Shown one piece after another: positions 1-6,353 of a stretch of 9,372 bases of DNA. Positions within the stretch are counted from its first letter, which is position 1. Each line of letters begins with the position of its first letter. Both the position numbers and the translations under genes were made by a program. The notes under the pieces are model-generated. The model ran no database searches. It was given only the letters and a program-made list of their open reading frames with translations, and was not told where the DNA came from. This DNA comes from Pseudomonadota bacterium (GTDB lineage: Bacteria; Pseudomonadota; Gammaproteobacteria; GRL18). Location of the stretch: contig DAOVUE010000023.1 of the NCBI GenBank assembly GCA_030632745.1, positions 1 through 9,372 on the forward strand. Direction: 5' to 3'.

Positions 1-106
1 AATAGGGCAACTATTCGCCTAAAATGATAGCAAAATCTGACTTTGCTATACCCTTTGGGTGCAAAACAGCTTTCCCTCGCTACGGTGTCCATTCTCGGAT
101 AAGCTC
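1..106. other. Structured sequence downstream of the operon, no recognised gene
   Basis: This stretch follows the last gene of the minus-strand operon. It holds three short inverted repeats: AATAG/CTATT at 1-15, ATAGCAAA/TTTGCTAT at 27-49 and CCC/GGG at 51-59. On the minus strand an open frame begins with an ATG at 92-90 and runs off the window edge without a stop, giving about 30 codons (MDTVARESCF...). It has no family signature I recognise. The stretch could be an intergenic repeat, the end of an element, a partial small gene, or simply a structured operon end. Nothing here decides between them. Confidence 0.3.
27..49 (-). terminator. Possible hairpin downstream of the operon
   Basis: Two perfect 8-base arms, ATAGCAAA (27-34) and TTTGCTAT (42-49), flank a 7-base loop. 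For minus-strand transcripts the stem is followed by CATTTTAGG, a run of only four T. It is therefore a weak candidate for an intrinsic terminator about 60 bases past the last stop codon of the operon. The stem is AT-rich, so it may instead be an RNA 3'-end structure or part of a repeat. Confidence 0.25.
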
Positions 107-310
107 CTAGCGATTTTTGAGGTAGGTGCCCAGCAGTATCAGAGGTATCATTGATAAGATCAGTGCAGCTGAAAATATAATGATCTGAGGCAGATACCAG
201 ACCTCAGGCATTACCCACCAGCCGGTGATCAGCAGGCAGGCACCTGTGATAAAAAAAATACCTGCGGTAATAATCCCGTCTTTTATTGTTTTACAGCCTA
301 GTGCTCGCAT
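107..310 (-). CDS. Small two-helix membrane protein, downstream paralogue
   Basis: This is a 67-residue, very hydrophobic protein of unknown function. Two predicted membrane helices (about residues 12-33 and 39-62) are joined by a short loop containing Trp and Pro (GWWVMPEVWYLP), and the protein ends in a basic tail (LKNR). Residues 4-12 (LGCKTIKDG) match LGCQTMREG of the gene just upstream, and similarity continues through both helices (IFFITG against IFFIAG; PLILLGTYL against PIILVSTFL). The two are clearly tandem duplicates. The ATG lies inside the end of the upstream gene (13-base overlap), so translation is probably coupled; a weak GGA sits just before the start. It is the last gene of the cytochrome operon. 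A helper role in assembling or anchoring the membrane cytochromes is conceivable but only inferred. I know of no named family for it. Confidence 0.75.
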   Translation of the reverse strand: MRALGCKTIKDGIITAGIFFITGACLLITGWWVMPEVWYLPQIIIFSAALILSMIPLILLGTYLKNR

Positions 311-543
311 TTATCCATTCTGTCTTTTGCCTTAGGCAAAACTGAGAGTAAAAAAGTAGAAACTAATATTATCGGTGCAAGTAATAATAATATAAAACCT
401 GTAAAAACAACAACATGATTCAAATGCCATATTGCCGGTACGACGTTCGCTCCGGCAAGAATAACCAGCACACCGGCAATAAAGAATATCACTGTGGCAA
501 TCACGCCTTCGCGCATTGTCTGACAACCTAAAGATAATAACAT
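298..543 (-). CDS. Small two-helix membrane protein, upstream paralogue
   Basis: This is an 81-residue protein of unknown function, paralogous to the 67-residue protein encoded just downstream. Helices lie at about residues 13-34 and 42-68, joined by a loop with Pro and Trp (NVVPAIWHLNH). A charged C-terminal tail (PKAKDRMDKCEH), absent from the paralogue, carries a second Cys. The N-terminal LGCQT motif places a Cys right before the first helix. It does not look like a lipobox, because no hydrophobic segment precedes it. The gene starts 21 bases after the stop of the NapC/NirT-type cytochrome, with GGAG five bases before the ATG, and its end overlaps the next gene by 13 bases. Being translationally packed with a quinol-dehydrogenase-type cytochrome suggests a role in that membrane complex, but this is inference. 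A minimal haem- or quinone-binding subunit is an alternative. Confidence 0.78.
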   Translation of the reverse strand: MLLSLGCQTMREGVIATVIFFIAGVLVILAGANVVPAIWHLNHVVVFTGFILLLLAPIILVSTFLLSVLPKAKDRMDKCEH

Positions 544-564
544 AATACTCCAGTTCCTCCAGTT

Positions 565-1194
565 TTAGTGTTGCAGAATTTTCTGTGCTGAACCTTTTTC
601 CAGACCAAATTCTTCTTCTATCATGGCATTCCATTTATCCTGTTTAAAGACCTTTTCATCAGGTATTATACGATGCACCAGATTATAATGACATTCAATA
701 CAATTCTTGTCTTTAGCATCTTCCAGATGTATTTGTAAGGTATCAGGTCGATCACCATAAATTGCCTGTTTTACATGACAGCGTTTACAGGTGGCTGAAT
801 TCCTTTTTTTAAACCATTTGCGTGCACTAAAGGCTGCTTCAGGCAGATGTAATGCATTCACTACCGGATCATCATAATCCGGGCCAAATATTTGATTATA
901 TAAATCCTTACTGCCCATAACATGATCCCAGGTAGCAGACAGCACACCTTCCGAAACATGACAATCACCACAACTGGCCCGGACTCCGGATTTCGGTTTA
1001 TAATGTGTCGAATTTCGATACGGCTCTGCAGCCAGTTCCATGGAATGACAGGAAGTACAAAATTCTTCAGTACTGGTATAGTGGTCAAATTCGATTAAAA
1101 ACAGAATGAAACCAATACCGCATATACCGCCAAATATCAGAGCAAACAGCACATGCCGGGTAATAAAGGCGGGCAGCAGATCATTAATCTTCAT
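565..1194 (-). CDS. NapC/NirT-family membrane-anchored tetrahaem cytochrome c
   Basis: From the chosen start the protein has 209 residues. One N-terminal membrane helix (about 14-36) is followed by a periplasmic domain with four CXXCH sites at residues 46-50, 75-79, 136-140 and 165-169. This is the NapC/NirT/NrfH layout, and the size fits. The first site is followed by Met52 (CXXCHxM); in NrfH the Met at this place ligates haem 1. Family members oxidise membrane quinol and pass electrons to a periplasmic reductase. The likely partner is the HAO-like octahaem cytochrome encoded directly upstream, whose end overlaps this start by 11 bases. HAO-like proteins paired with NapC/NirT cytochromes are known from other bacteria, where the complex is proposed to act on nitrite or hydroxylamine. 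I preferred the ATG at 1194 to the one at 1212 because AAAGGAA lies seven bases before it, while the earlier ATG has only a badly spaced GGG. The family call is firm; the partner is inferred. Confidence 0.92.
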   Translation of the reverse strand: MKINDLLPAFITRHVLFALIFGGICGIGFILFLIEFDHYTSTEEFCTSCHSMELAAEPYRNSTHYKPKSGVRASCGDCHVSEGVLSATWDHVMGSKDLYNQIFGPDYDDPVVNALHLPEAAFSARKWFKKRNSATCKRCHVKQAIYGDRPDTLQIHLEDAKDKNCIECHYNLVHRIIPDEKVFKQDKWNAMIEEEFGLEKGSAQKILQH

Positions 1195-2638
1195 TACTGC
1201 TTCCTTTGCCATAACCCAGTATAGGGTTTGCCTTAGCAGGGTGATTTAACCACTGATGATGTTCTGATTCGTTGATATACTGCTTGATCAAGGCATCCCC
1301 TTTTTCAGCACCAGCCACTTTACGCACCTGAGGCAGGAACTTGCCGTAAAACAGACTGCCGACATCAGCCATGCCTTTCCAGGTATCGCTGGGACTACCC
1401 ATCGCCGCTCCATGACGGGCTCGGGTACCGCCTTTATGCCAGAGATTCCAGTAGGAAATTTCCACAGGCTCATCAAAGGGCAATGGTGTGAGTATATTTT
1501 CAGCATAAAGTGCCTGCATAATGTCTCGTGACGGCTTGCCGTATTTTTCATTATACAGCTTTACAACCTCATCAAACTGCTTCATAGCATTATTGGCAAA
1601 ATTTTTACTATGACACTCCAGGCAGGTTTTGGTCATTGCAGCTCGACGTCGTTTAGGTGAAGCAACCGCTTTAACCTTGCCCATAGTACCGTCCATTTTG
1701 GAAATGCTTTCACCTTTACGGGGGATTGGATCTGAGCTTGATAGTTCACGTTTTTCGCCATCTGCAAAGATAACCAGATATTGCTGTGTTGATACTGCCT
1801 CATTGAGGTTCCAGGAATCACGCATGCCCACATCGTGAGTTGATTTCATTTTACCGGCTGCACCCATATGGCAGCTGACACAGGTAGGGGCAGCAGAATA
1901 ATCTTTACCGGCAACCCAGCTGTCACTGTCCATATTCATATCAGCTTTGTGAGCCTCATACATCATACCGTGTTTGGATGTTTCATAGATTGACTTATCC
2001 GGAGAGTCAGGGCCTGAATGGCAATAGGTACAGGCTGCGGGTTCACGAGCCTGGGCTTTGGAAAACTGATGACGTCCATGGCAGGCAGAGCAGGAACCTT
2101 TAGAACCATCCGGATTGATACGGCCAATGCCGCTATTGGGCCAGGTGCTCGGATCAAGAGTGCCGTCGCCTCTTACTATAACTTTCGAACCATGACACTT
2201 TGCACAGCCGGCATCATTAATGGAAAGGCTGCCGAAGTGTTCAGCCAGTGCCGGCATGCGGTTGTTGATAATGGAAACTGCTTTGGTATGCACAGAGCCC
2301 TGCTGCTGCTTTAATTCTGCTGTATGACAACGACCGCAGTCTTTAGGCGATACAATAGTGGCAATAACACTGCCCTCATGTTCTATCGCATCAGCATCAT
2401 CTTCATAGGCCTGATGACAATCCAGACAATTGACATTAGCCTGAGCATGGGCACTGTTTTTCCATTGATGAGTCAGGCCGGCAGAAGATTTAGCATGACA
2501 GTCAACACAGGCCTTACCTTCTTCCAGGCCCCAGCTGGAGGGTTCCAGAGTTACTTTTGCTGCAAAAACTGAGTGACTGAGTAAAACAAAGCTACTGACG
2601 GTCAGTAAATGAAAAAAGGAATGTTTTGACCGATTCAT
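1184..2638 (-). CDS. HAO-like octahaem cytochrome c, probably reductive type
   Basis: The protein has 484 residues. A signal peptide is likely cut near VFA-AK (residue 26). Eight CXXCH sites lie at 44-48, 71-75, 101-105, 145-149, 183-187, 203-207, 253-257 and 339-343. The segment from haem 4 to haem 6 (CHGSK, LDPSTWPNSGIGRINPDGS, CSACHGRHQFS, CHSGPD) carries the conserved signature of the hydroxylamine oxidoreductase family, as do THDVG and RARHGAAM. In HAO a Tyr near the C-terminus cross-links haem 4 to make P460. Here the equivalent segment reads GSPSDTWKG (414-422) without Tyr, so oxidative HAO activity is unlikely. The distal GPDHP motif reads GPDSP (209-213), so a conserved His appears to be Ser. 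A periplasmic reductase of nitrite, hydroxylamine or a related N-oxide is the best guess, fed by the NapC/NirT cytochrome encoded next. The start at 2638 has GGAG with a six-base gap; a longer frame to 2713 would bury the signal peptide. Activity is unproven. Confidence 0.9.
   Translation of the reverse strand: MNRSKHSFFHLLTVSSFVLLSHSVFAAKVTLEPSSWGLEEGKACVDCHAKSSAGLTHQWKNSAHAQANVNCLDCHQAYEDDADAIEHEGSVIATIVSPKDCGRCHTAELKQQQGSVHTKAVSIINNRMPALAEHFGSLSINDAGCAKCHGSKVIVRGDGTLDPSTWPNSGIGRINPDGSKGSCSACHGRHQFSKAQAREPAACTYCHSGPDSPDKSIYETSKHGMMYEAHKADMNMDSDSWVAGKDYSAAPTCVSCHMGAAGKMKSTHDVGMRDSWNLNEAVSTQQYLVIFADGEKRELSSSDPIPRKGESISKMDGTMGKVKAVASPKRRRAAMTKTCLECHSKNFANNAMKQFDEVVKLYNEKYGKPSRDIMQALYAENILTPLPFDEPVEISYWNLWHKGGTRARHGAAMGSPSDTWKGMADVGSLFYGKFLPQVRKVAGAEKGDALIKQYINESEHHQWLNHPAKANPILGYGKGSSNED
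1201..1207 (-). promoter_or_regulatory. Ribosome binding site deciding the tetrahaem cytochrome start
   Basis: AAAGGAA on the minus strand lies seven bases before the ATG at 1194. It makes that ATG a better start than the in-frame ATG at 1212, which has only GGG two bases away. The site lies upstream of the HAO-like gene's stop codon, inside its last codons, which suggests coupled translation. Confidence 0.6.
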
Positions 2639-2644
2639 TTTATA

Positions 2645-2648
2645 CTCC
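2645..2648 (-). promoter_or_regulatory. Ribosome binding site deciding the HAO-like start
   Basis: GGAG on the minus strand, six bases before the ATG at 2638, is well placed. That start puts the signal peptide (MNRSKH, hydrophobic core, VFA cleavage motif) at the very N-terminus. The same frame remains open for 25 more codons upstream, but those would add a non-conserved, charged leader overlapping the cytochrome b gene. Confidence 0.6.
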
Positions 2649-2688
2649 ATAATGTTTTTTAAAAAATTGCTGTGAAAAATAACTGTGA

Positions 2689-2704
2689 AATAATAGCTAT
2701 TATT
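2689..2704. repeat. 16-base perfect palindrome at the end of the cytochrome b gene
   Basis: AATAATAGCTATTATT is a perfect palindrome spanning the TAA stop of the cytochrome b gene, about 50 bases before the HAO-like start. Next to it lie two near copies of CTGTGAAA (2671-2690). It could be an mRNA stem, an operator, or chance in AT-rich sequence. Confidence 0.25.
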
Positions 2705-3296
2705 CTTTTTCATATCCGTGAAGCATAGCCTTGAGATAACCCAGCCGTTCTTCGCTGGTTGTCAGAGCCAGATAGAGATGGACAATCAAAAAAGCCAGCA
2801 TGGCGAATGCGGCGGCGGTATGGACGAAGGCAATCATTCCCAGACTCCAGCTGCCTATGCCGATGTTATCCCAGTATGGATAATAAAGATAAAGCAGGCC
2901 GCTTATCCAGGTAACAGGTGTAATTGCGATGTGCAGGGACAGATAAGCCATACGCTGCATAGGATTGAGTTTTGACTGGCGCGTTTTGTGATGCGGGTGA
3001 CCGCCGCCAAGAAAGATATCAAGGGCATAATACTTCATCATAGCCATCAGTTTATTGGTACTGGAGGGGATATATTGTTTCCATTCACCAGTTACCATAT
3101 GCCAGAAAAGGGTAAAAACCAATAAGCCCATTAGCAGCCAGGATGTAATGATATGAATATTAACAGCCTGTTCAAAGCTAACAATATGATAAGTGCCGTG
3201 GATATTAAATCCGGTCAACAGCAGAATCAGTATCAGAACCGCCAAAGCCCAATGCCAGAAACGCTCAAAACCACTGTACATAATTACTCGGGACAT
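2700..3296 (-). CDS. Cytochrome b, four-helix b561/Ni-hydrogenase type
   Basis: This is a 198-residue integral membrane protein with four predicted helices at about 13-31, 46-68, 117-138 and 153-177. Candidate haem b ligands are His15 in helix 1, His48 and His66 in helix 2, His122 in helix 3, and His159 and His173 in helix 4. The pattern matches the dihaem cytochrome b subunits of formate dehydrogenase and hydrogenase (PF01292-like). Such subunits exchange electrons between the quinone pool and a periplasmic partner. The start codon overlaps the stop of the OTR-family octahaem gene by one base (TAATG), with AAGGAG nine bases upstream, so the two are almost certainly translated together and probably form one complex. 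The open frame extends upstream to 3401, but those 35 residues are out-of-frame OTR sequence and are rejected. The C-terminal tail (TTSEERLGYLKAML) resembles that of cytochrome b proteins encoded beside multihaem cytochromes. The direction of electron flow is not visible in sequence. Confidence 0.9.
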   Translation of the reverse strand: MSRVIMYSGFERFWHWALAVLILILLLTGFNIHGTYHIVSFEQAVNIHIITSWLLMGLLVFTLFWHMVTGEWKQYIPSSTNKLMAMMKYYALDIFLGGGHPHHKTRQSKLNPMQRMAYLSLHIAITPVTWISGLLYLYYPYWDNIGIGSWSLGMIAFVHTAAAFAMLAFLIVHLYLALTTSEERLGYLKAMLHGYEKE

Positions 3297-4915
3297 TATT
3301 GTTTTCTCCTTCTTTTTGCAAAGAAATAACGTATTAGCCCATGCAGAGAGACGCCGCCCAGTGTTCCAAAGACGGCAAGCCAGCCAATAATATCCAGCCA
3401 TTTGTTGTTATCTCTGCCGGGCAGATAAAAGTCAGTCAGATTGGCCAGTCGTCCCTCTTTACTATGACACTCTCCACAGGATAGAGATTGCTCCTTAGGG
3501 GCAACCATATGAGCCAGAGGCCAATGTAAGGTGGTTTCAATAAAACCGTATTCTCCACTATAGTTCGCCTGCGCTTCATCCATAGCGGCTTTGATTGCAC
3601 TATTCCAGTTATAGGATTTCCAGTAGGCTGTTTTTTCCTTACCAAATAGATGCAATAGAGTCAGAGTATTATTAACCTTGTCGTAGGGCTGTTTACCGCG
3701 CATAATTTTAAACGGCCAGATACGCGCATCAGGATCATCATAAGAACCAGAGAAGGTGTTTAATGCGACCACCTGGCCGGGATCAATTTTTTCATCCAGC
3801 TGCTTGTATCTTATATTGCCTGACAGCCAGTCATATTCAGGTACTAAATCCTGTCCCCAGGTGAAGCTGCCTTTTTTAGTAAAATAGGTCAGTTGACCCT
3901 TGTCATTTTTCATTTTAATCAGCTTGCCATCAGCATCTTTTTTCCCTGCTGTAGACCAGTCCCACCACATTTTAGTGGCAACACCACCGCGTGCATAGGT
4001 AGGGATATGACAGGTGACGCAAGCGACTTTGTCGGTATGATCATTAATTTTATTATTAATGGTTTCAGGATGAGGTGTCATACCATGACAGGATTCACAG
4101 CTTGCGCGGCTGTGATCATCACGACCGGGTATGTCAATACCATGGGTGTCCTTGGCTGTAATATTAAAACGACTGCCTTTGATATCATGGCCATCGGTGC
4201 TATGGCATTCAGTGCAGGTAAAATTAAGTCCATCGACTCCCATATGGACATCCAGCTGTTTGTCCGGATTAGTCATAGATGAATCCAGATCACCATGCTT
4301 GACTCCGTCACCACCACCGCCATAGAAGTGGCAGGCGCCACAGTTTTCGCGTCGTGGTGGTCCGACATTTTGTGCAATATGAGAGAGATCAGGTGCTTTC
4401 CATATTTTTTTACTGCCTTTGGGAAAGGCTTTATCTTTATAGGTAGGATGCCCTGCTGCTGTGGGAAATTTTTTGTAGGTATCTGTAGTATCGTGGCACA
4501 CCAGACAATCTACATTTTCCTGTGAAGTGAAGTCAAAATCCTTGTCTTTCCAGCCATAACCGATATGACAACTGGTACAACGGGCATAATTTTTATTAAT
4601 GGCCAGGCAATAATTATTGATAATTGATTTTTTACCGACTTCCTGACCCGTATCAGGGTTGGTAAAAGTCCAGTTCCAATGCTTGGTTTTATGTAATTGT
4701 TTACTGGCTTCTGTGTGACAGCTGAGACAGGCCTTAGTGACATCAGGCCCTGTGGCAAATTGTTCTTGCAGAATTTCGAATTTAGAATGATCAGCCGTTG
4801 AGGATGTTGTTTTTTCAGCTTCAACATCTGCATAGCTGTTTGAACAGGCGATAAACAGGGCGGAATATAATATTCCAGACGCTAGCGCACTGTTTTTCAG
4901 TTTAGAGAAAAACAT
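3296..4915 (-). CDS. otr: Octahaem cytochrome c of the tetrathionate reductase (OTR) family
   Basis: The protein has 539 residues. A signal peptide (cut likely at SYA-D, residue 29) precedes eight CXXCH sites at 63-67, 113-117, 137-141, 192-196, 234-238, 273-277, 299-303 and 480-484. A C-terminal membrane helix (about 506-530) is followed by a basic tail (AKRRRKQ), which would leave the haem domain in the periplasm. KACLSCHTEA, the NNYC...CTSCH block, and the Gly-rich CGACHFYGGGGDGVKHGDLD are family hallmarks. The Shewanella homologue reduces tetrathionate and also nitrite and hydroxylamine in vitro. I recall its active-site haem 2 being lysine-ligated, with a modified non-haem Cys nearby. 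Cys103 (NNYC) and Lys206 (VKHGD) are candidates for these, without a structural alignment. The cytochrome b gene overlaps the end by one base and is the likely quinone partner. The ATG at 4915 has GGGGG eight bases upstream; GTG at 4930 is an alternative. The family call is firm; the physiological substrate is unknown. Confidence 0.92.
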   Translation of the reverse strand: MFFSKLKNSALASGILYSALFIACSNSYADVEAEKTTSSTADHSKFEILQEQFATGPDVTKACLSCHTEASKQLHKTKHWNWTFTNPDTGQEVGKKSIINNYCLAINKNYARCTSCHIGYGWKDKDFDFTSQENVDCLVCHDTTDTYKKFPTAAGHPTYKDKAFPKGSKKIWKAPDLSHIAQNVGPPRRENCGACHFYGGGGDGVKHGDLDSSMTNPDKQLDVHMGVDGLNFTCTECHSTDGHDIKGSRFNITAKDTHGIDIPGRDDHSRASCESCHGMTPHPETINNKINDHTDKVACVTCHIPTYARGGVATKMWWDWSTAGKKDADGKLIKMKNDKGQLTYFTKKGSFTWGQDLVPEYDWLSGNIRYKQLDEKIDPGQVVALNTFSGSYDDPDARIWPFKIMRGKQPYDKVNNTLTLLHLFGKEKTAYWKSYNWNSAIKAAMDEAQANYSGEYGFIETTLHWPLAHMVAPKEQSLSCGECHSKEGRLANLTDFYLPGRDNNKWLDIIGWLAVFGTLGGVSLHGLIRYFFAKRRRKQ

Positions 4916-4950
4916 GATTGGAACCCCCACTCAAGAATTTATTTTATAAA

Positions 4951-4998
4951 CAGTAGCAACAGGTGGATTAGAGTGACCAATCTACCTGGTTGCTACTG
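4951..4998 (-). terminator. Long intergenic hairpin, possible attenuator or processing stem
   Basis: Arms CAGTAGCAAC (4951-4960) and GTTGCTACTG (4989-4998) pair perfectly. After a one-base bulge the stem continues through AGGTGGATT against AATCTACCT with one mismatch, leaving a loop of about nine bases. Read on the minus strand, the stem is followed by TTTATAAAATAAATT, a broken T tract. It lies between the pentahaem and OTR genes, 36 bases before the OTR start. It may be a leaky terminator that lowers expression of the downstream genes, or a stabilising stem at an mRNA processing site. A full terminator would leave the downstream genes without an obvious promoter. Confidence 0.5.
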
Positions 4999-5027
4999 CT
5001 CGTATAAAAAGTACTACAAAGTAGCTT

Positions 5028-6353
5028 CTATAGAGCGTTTTCAGATGTCGATATCAGCTTGGGTGCTGTCACATCTGCAGGGATTTTATCACCAAATTTC
5101 TTGACCAGTCCGGGCCATAAAAGATTATAGTAGAGTTCAGCACGAACCAGTACAATATCCTTAGCAGGAATGTCATAGAACAGCTCACGTGTTTCAAAGG
5201 CTTTTAAACGATTATCAGCGCCCTGACCTTTAGCTGTTGGCGGTGCTGTAGGCTTACCTTTATCATCGACTAATACCATATGCATATAAGCCTGTTTATC
5301 AGTCTTGCCCGGATGACCCTTGGCATTTTCCCAAACCACATTGCCAGTTTTATCATAAGCCATCACCTTCATGTGCAGATTTCTAAAAGGAGCTCCAGTA
5401 GGCATGGTATGCGGTTGTTTATTTTGTATAGTAATGACTGATTTGATGGTATTACCGTCTTTTTTACTCTCCATAGAGAACACAACGGAGCGCTGCAGCA
5501 TCGGTAAACTATGCCCGCCACCCATACTATGATCCGATTTACTCCCGGTAGTAGGCATATGACAGGAGAGACAATCTGCCTTAGCCTGACTCTCAATATA
5601 TTCATCACCGGTTGCACACAGAGGCACACCATGAGCATTATTTCTTTTATCATGACAACCCATACAGGCATCTGAGGTTCTTAATTGCTTTGGATTGCTT
5701 TCCATCGGCAGAGCAGGAATATCTTTTCCATCTACTGTGACGGGCTTACCTAAATGCGGATTGGGTTTTTTATCATCATCACCATCAGTGAAACCAAATT
5801 CATCGCCCATGGCAGTTAAAGCATTTAATAGATGATTGGAGTTACGGCCGGTACCCTGGATTTTATCAGTATATTCATAAGCCTTTATACCCAGATTCAG
5901 TTTGCCGTTTTTTCCATCAATACCGTTATACTTTTTCAGGGTATGACAGGCAATACAGTTAACACCTTCTGCATAAGCGGGTTTGGAGTCCAGTTTGGTG
6001 ACCTTATCTTTAGCTGCATTGGGAGCATGACATTGCAAACACACAGGGTATTTGCCATTTTTCATTGTTACGCCTTCTTTACCCGGATCACCAACGACTT
6101 TGCGATAAAATGTACCATGAATAGGGTCATTAAATGCTGTGCTATTGGCATGCATAGAACCCTTCCATTGTTTGTAGGTTTCTTTATGACAGGTTTTACA
6201 TACAGTGGCTGAAACATGATGAATGGAGCCATCAGCCTGTGAAGAGTCATTGGCTTTTGTATTAGCGAATGCCGAATTAACGATAAAGAGTGAGCCCAAT
6301 AGACCGGCAGAGATGCCGGAAAGAATGACAGGTATTTTTTTTATTACAGACAT
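5028..6353 (-). CDS. Exported pentahaem cytochrome c, cytochrome c554-like
   Basis: This 441-residue protein has a signal peptide cut probably at AFA-N (residue 30). Five CXXCH sites lie at 52-56, 105-109, 133-137, 230-234 and 261-265, in a region resembling the cytochrome c554/c-prime multihaem fold (PF13435-like). A haem-free C-terminal part (about 285-430) looks beta-rich. Its NKQPHTMPTGAPFRNLHMKV motif recalls a segment seen in other multihaem cytochromes (N..GH..PTG.P.R). An extra Cys, Cys246, in HGVPLCATGDEY sits between haems 4 and 5 and is not part of a CXXCH site; it could be a haem ligand or redox residue. It is the first gene of the operon, with AGGGG six bases before the ATG. It is probably a periplasmic electron carrier for the octahaem proteins, or an enzyme in its own right. 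The haem content is certain from the motifs; the role is inferred and I do not recognise a characterised orthologue. Confidence 0.88.
   Translation of the reverse strand: MSVIKKIPVILSGISAGLLGSLFIVNSAFANTKANDSSQADGSIHHVSATVCKTCHKETYKQWKGSMHANSTAFNDPIHGTFYRKVVGDPGKEGVTMKNGKYPVCLQCHAPNAAKDKVTKLDSKPAYAEGVNCIACHTLKKYNGIDGKNGKLNLGIKAYEYTDKIQGTGRNSNHLLNALTAMGDEFGFTDGDDDKKPNPHLGKPVTVDGKDIPALPMESNPKQLRTSDACMGCHDKRNNAHGVPLCATGDEYIESQAKADCLSCHMPTTGSKSDHSMGGGHSLPMLQRSVVFSMESKKDGNTIKSVITIQNKQPHTMPTGAPFRNLHMKVMAYDKTGNVVWENAKGHPGKTDKQAYMHMVLVDDKGKPTAPPTAKGQGADNRLKAFETRELFYDIPAKDIVLVRAELYYNLLWPGLVKKFGDKIPADVTAPKLISTSENAL

Noticed and set aside
2639..2713. Longer N-terminus for the HAO-like protein
   Set aside because: It would place 25 charged residues before a clear signal peptide and overlap the cytochrome b gene; the ATG at 2638 has GGAG at correct spacing.
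3297..3401. Longer N-terminus for the cytochrome b protein
   Set aside because: The extra 35 residues are an out-of-frame reading of the OTR gene's 3' end. The ATG at 3296 has a good ribosome site and begins a typical helix 1 context.
3893..4282. Plus-strand open frame of 129 codons opposite the OTR gene
   Set aside because: It is antisense to a well-supported octahaem coding region and shows no family signature; its Cys and Met richness mirrors the CXXCH codons on the other strand.
4844..4915. Lipoprotein signal in the OTR protein (LFIAC)
   Set aside because: Phe at -3 is atypical for a lipobox, and a clean SYA-D signal peptidase I site follows six residues later; the C-terminal helix already gives membrane attachment.
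5832..6212. Plus-strand open frame of 126 codons opposite the pentahaem gene
   Set aside because: It is antisense to a well-supported gene, with no recognisable domain and no convincing ribosome site.
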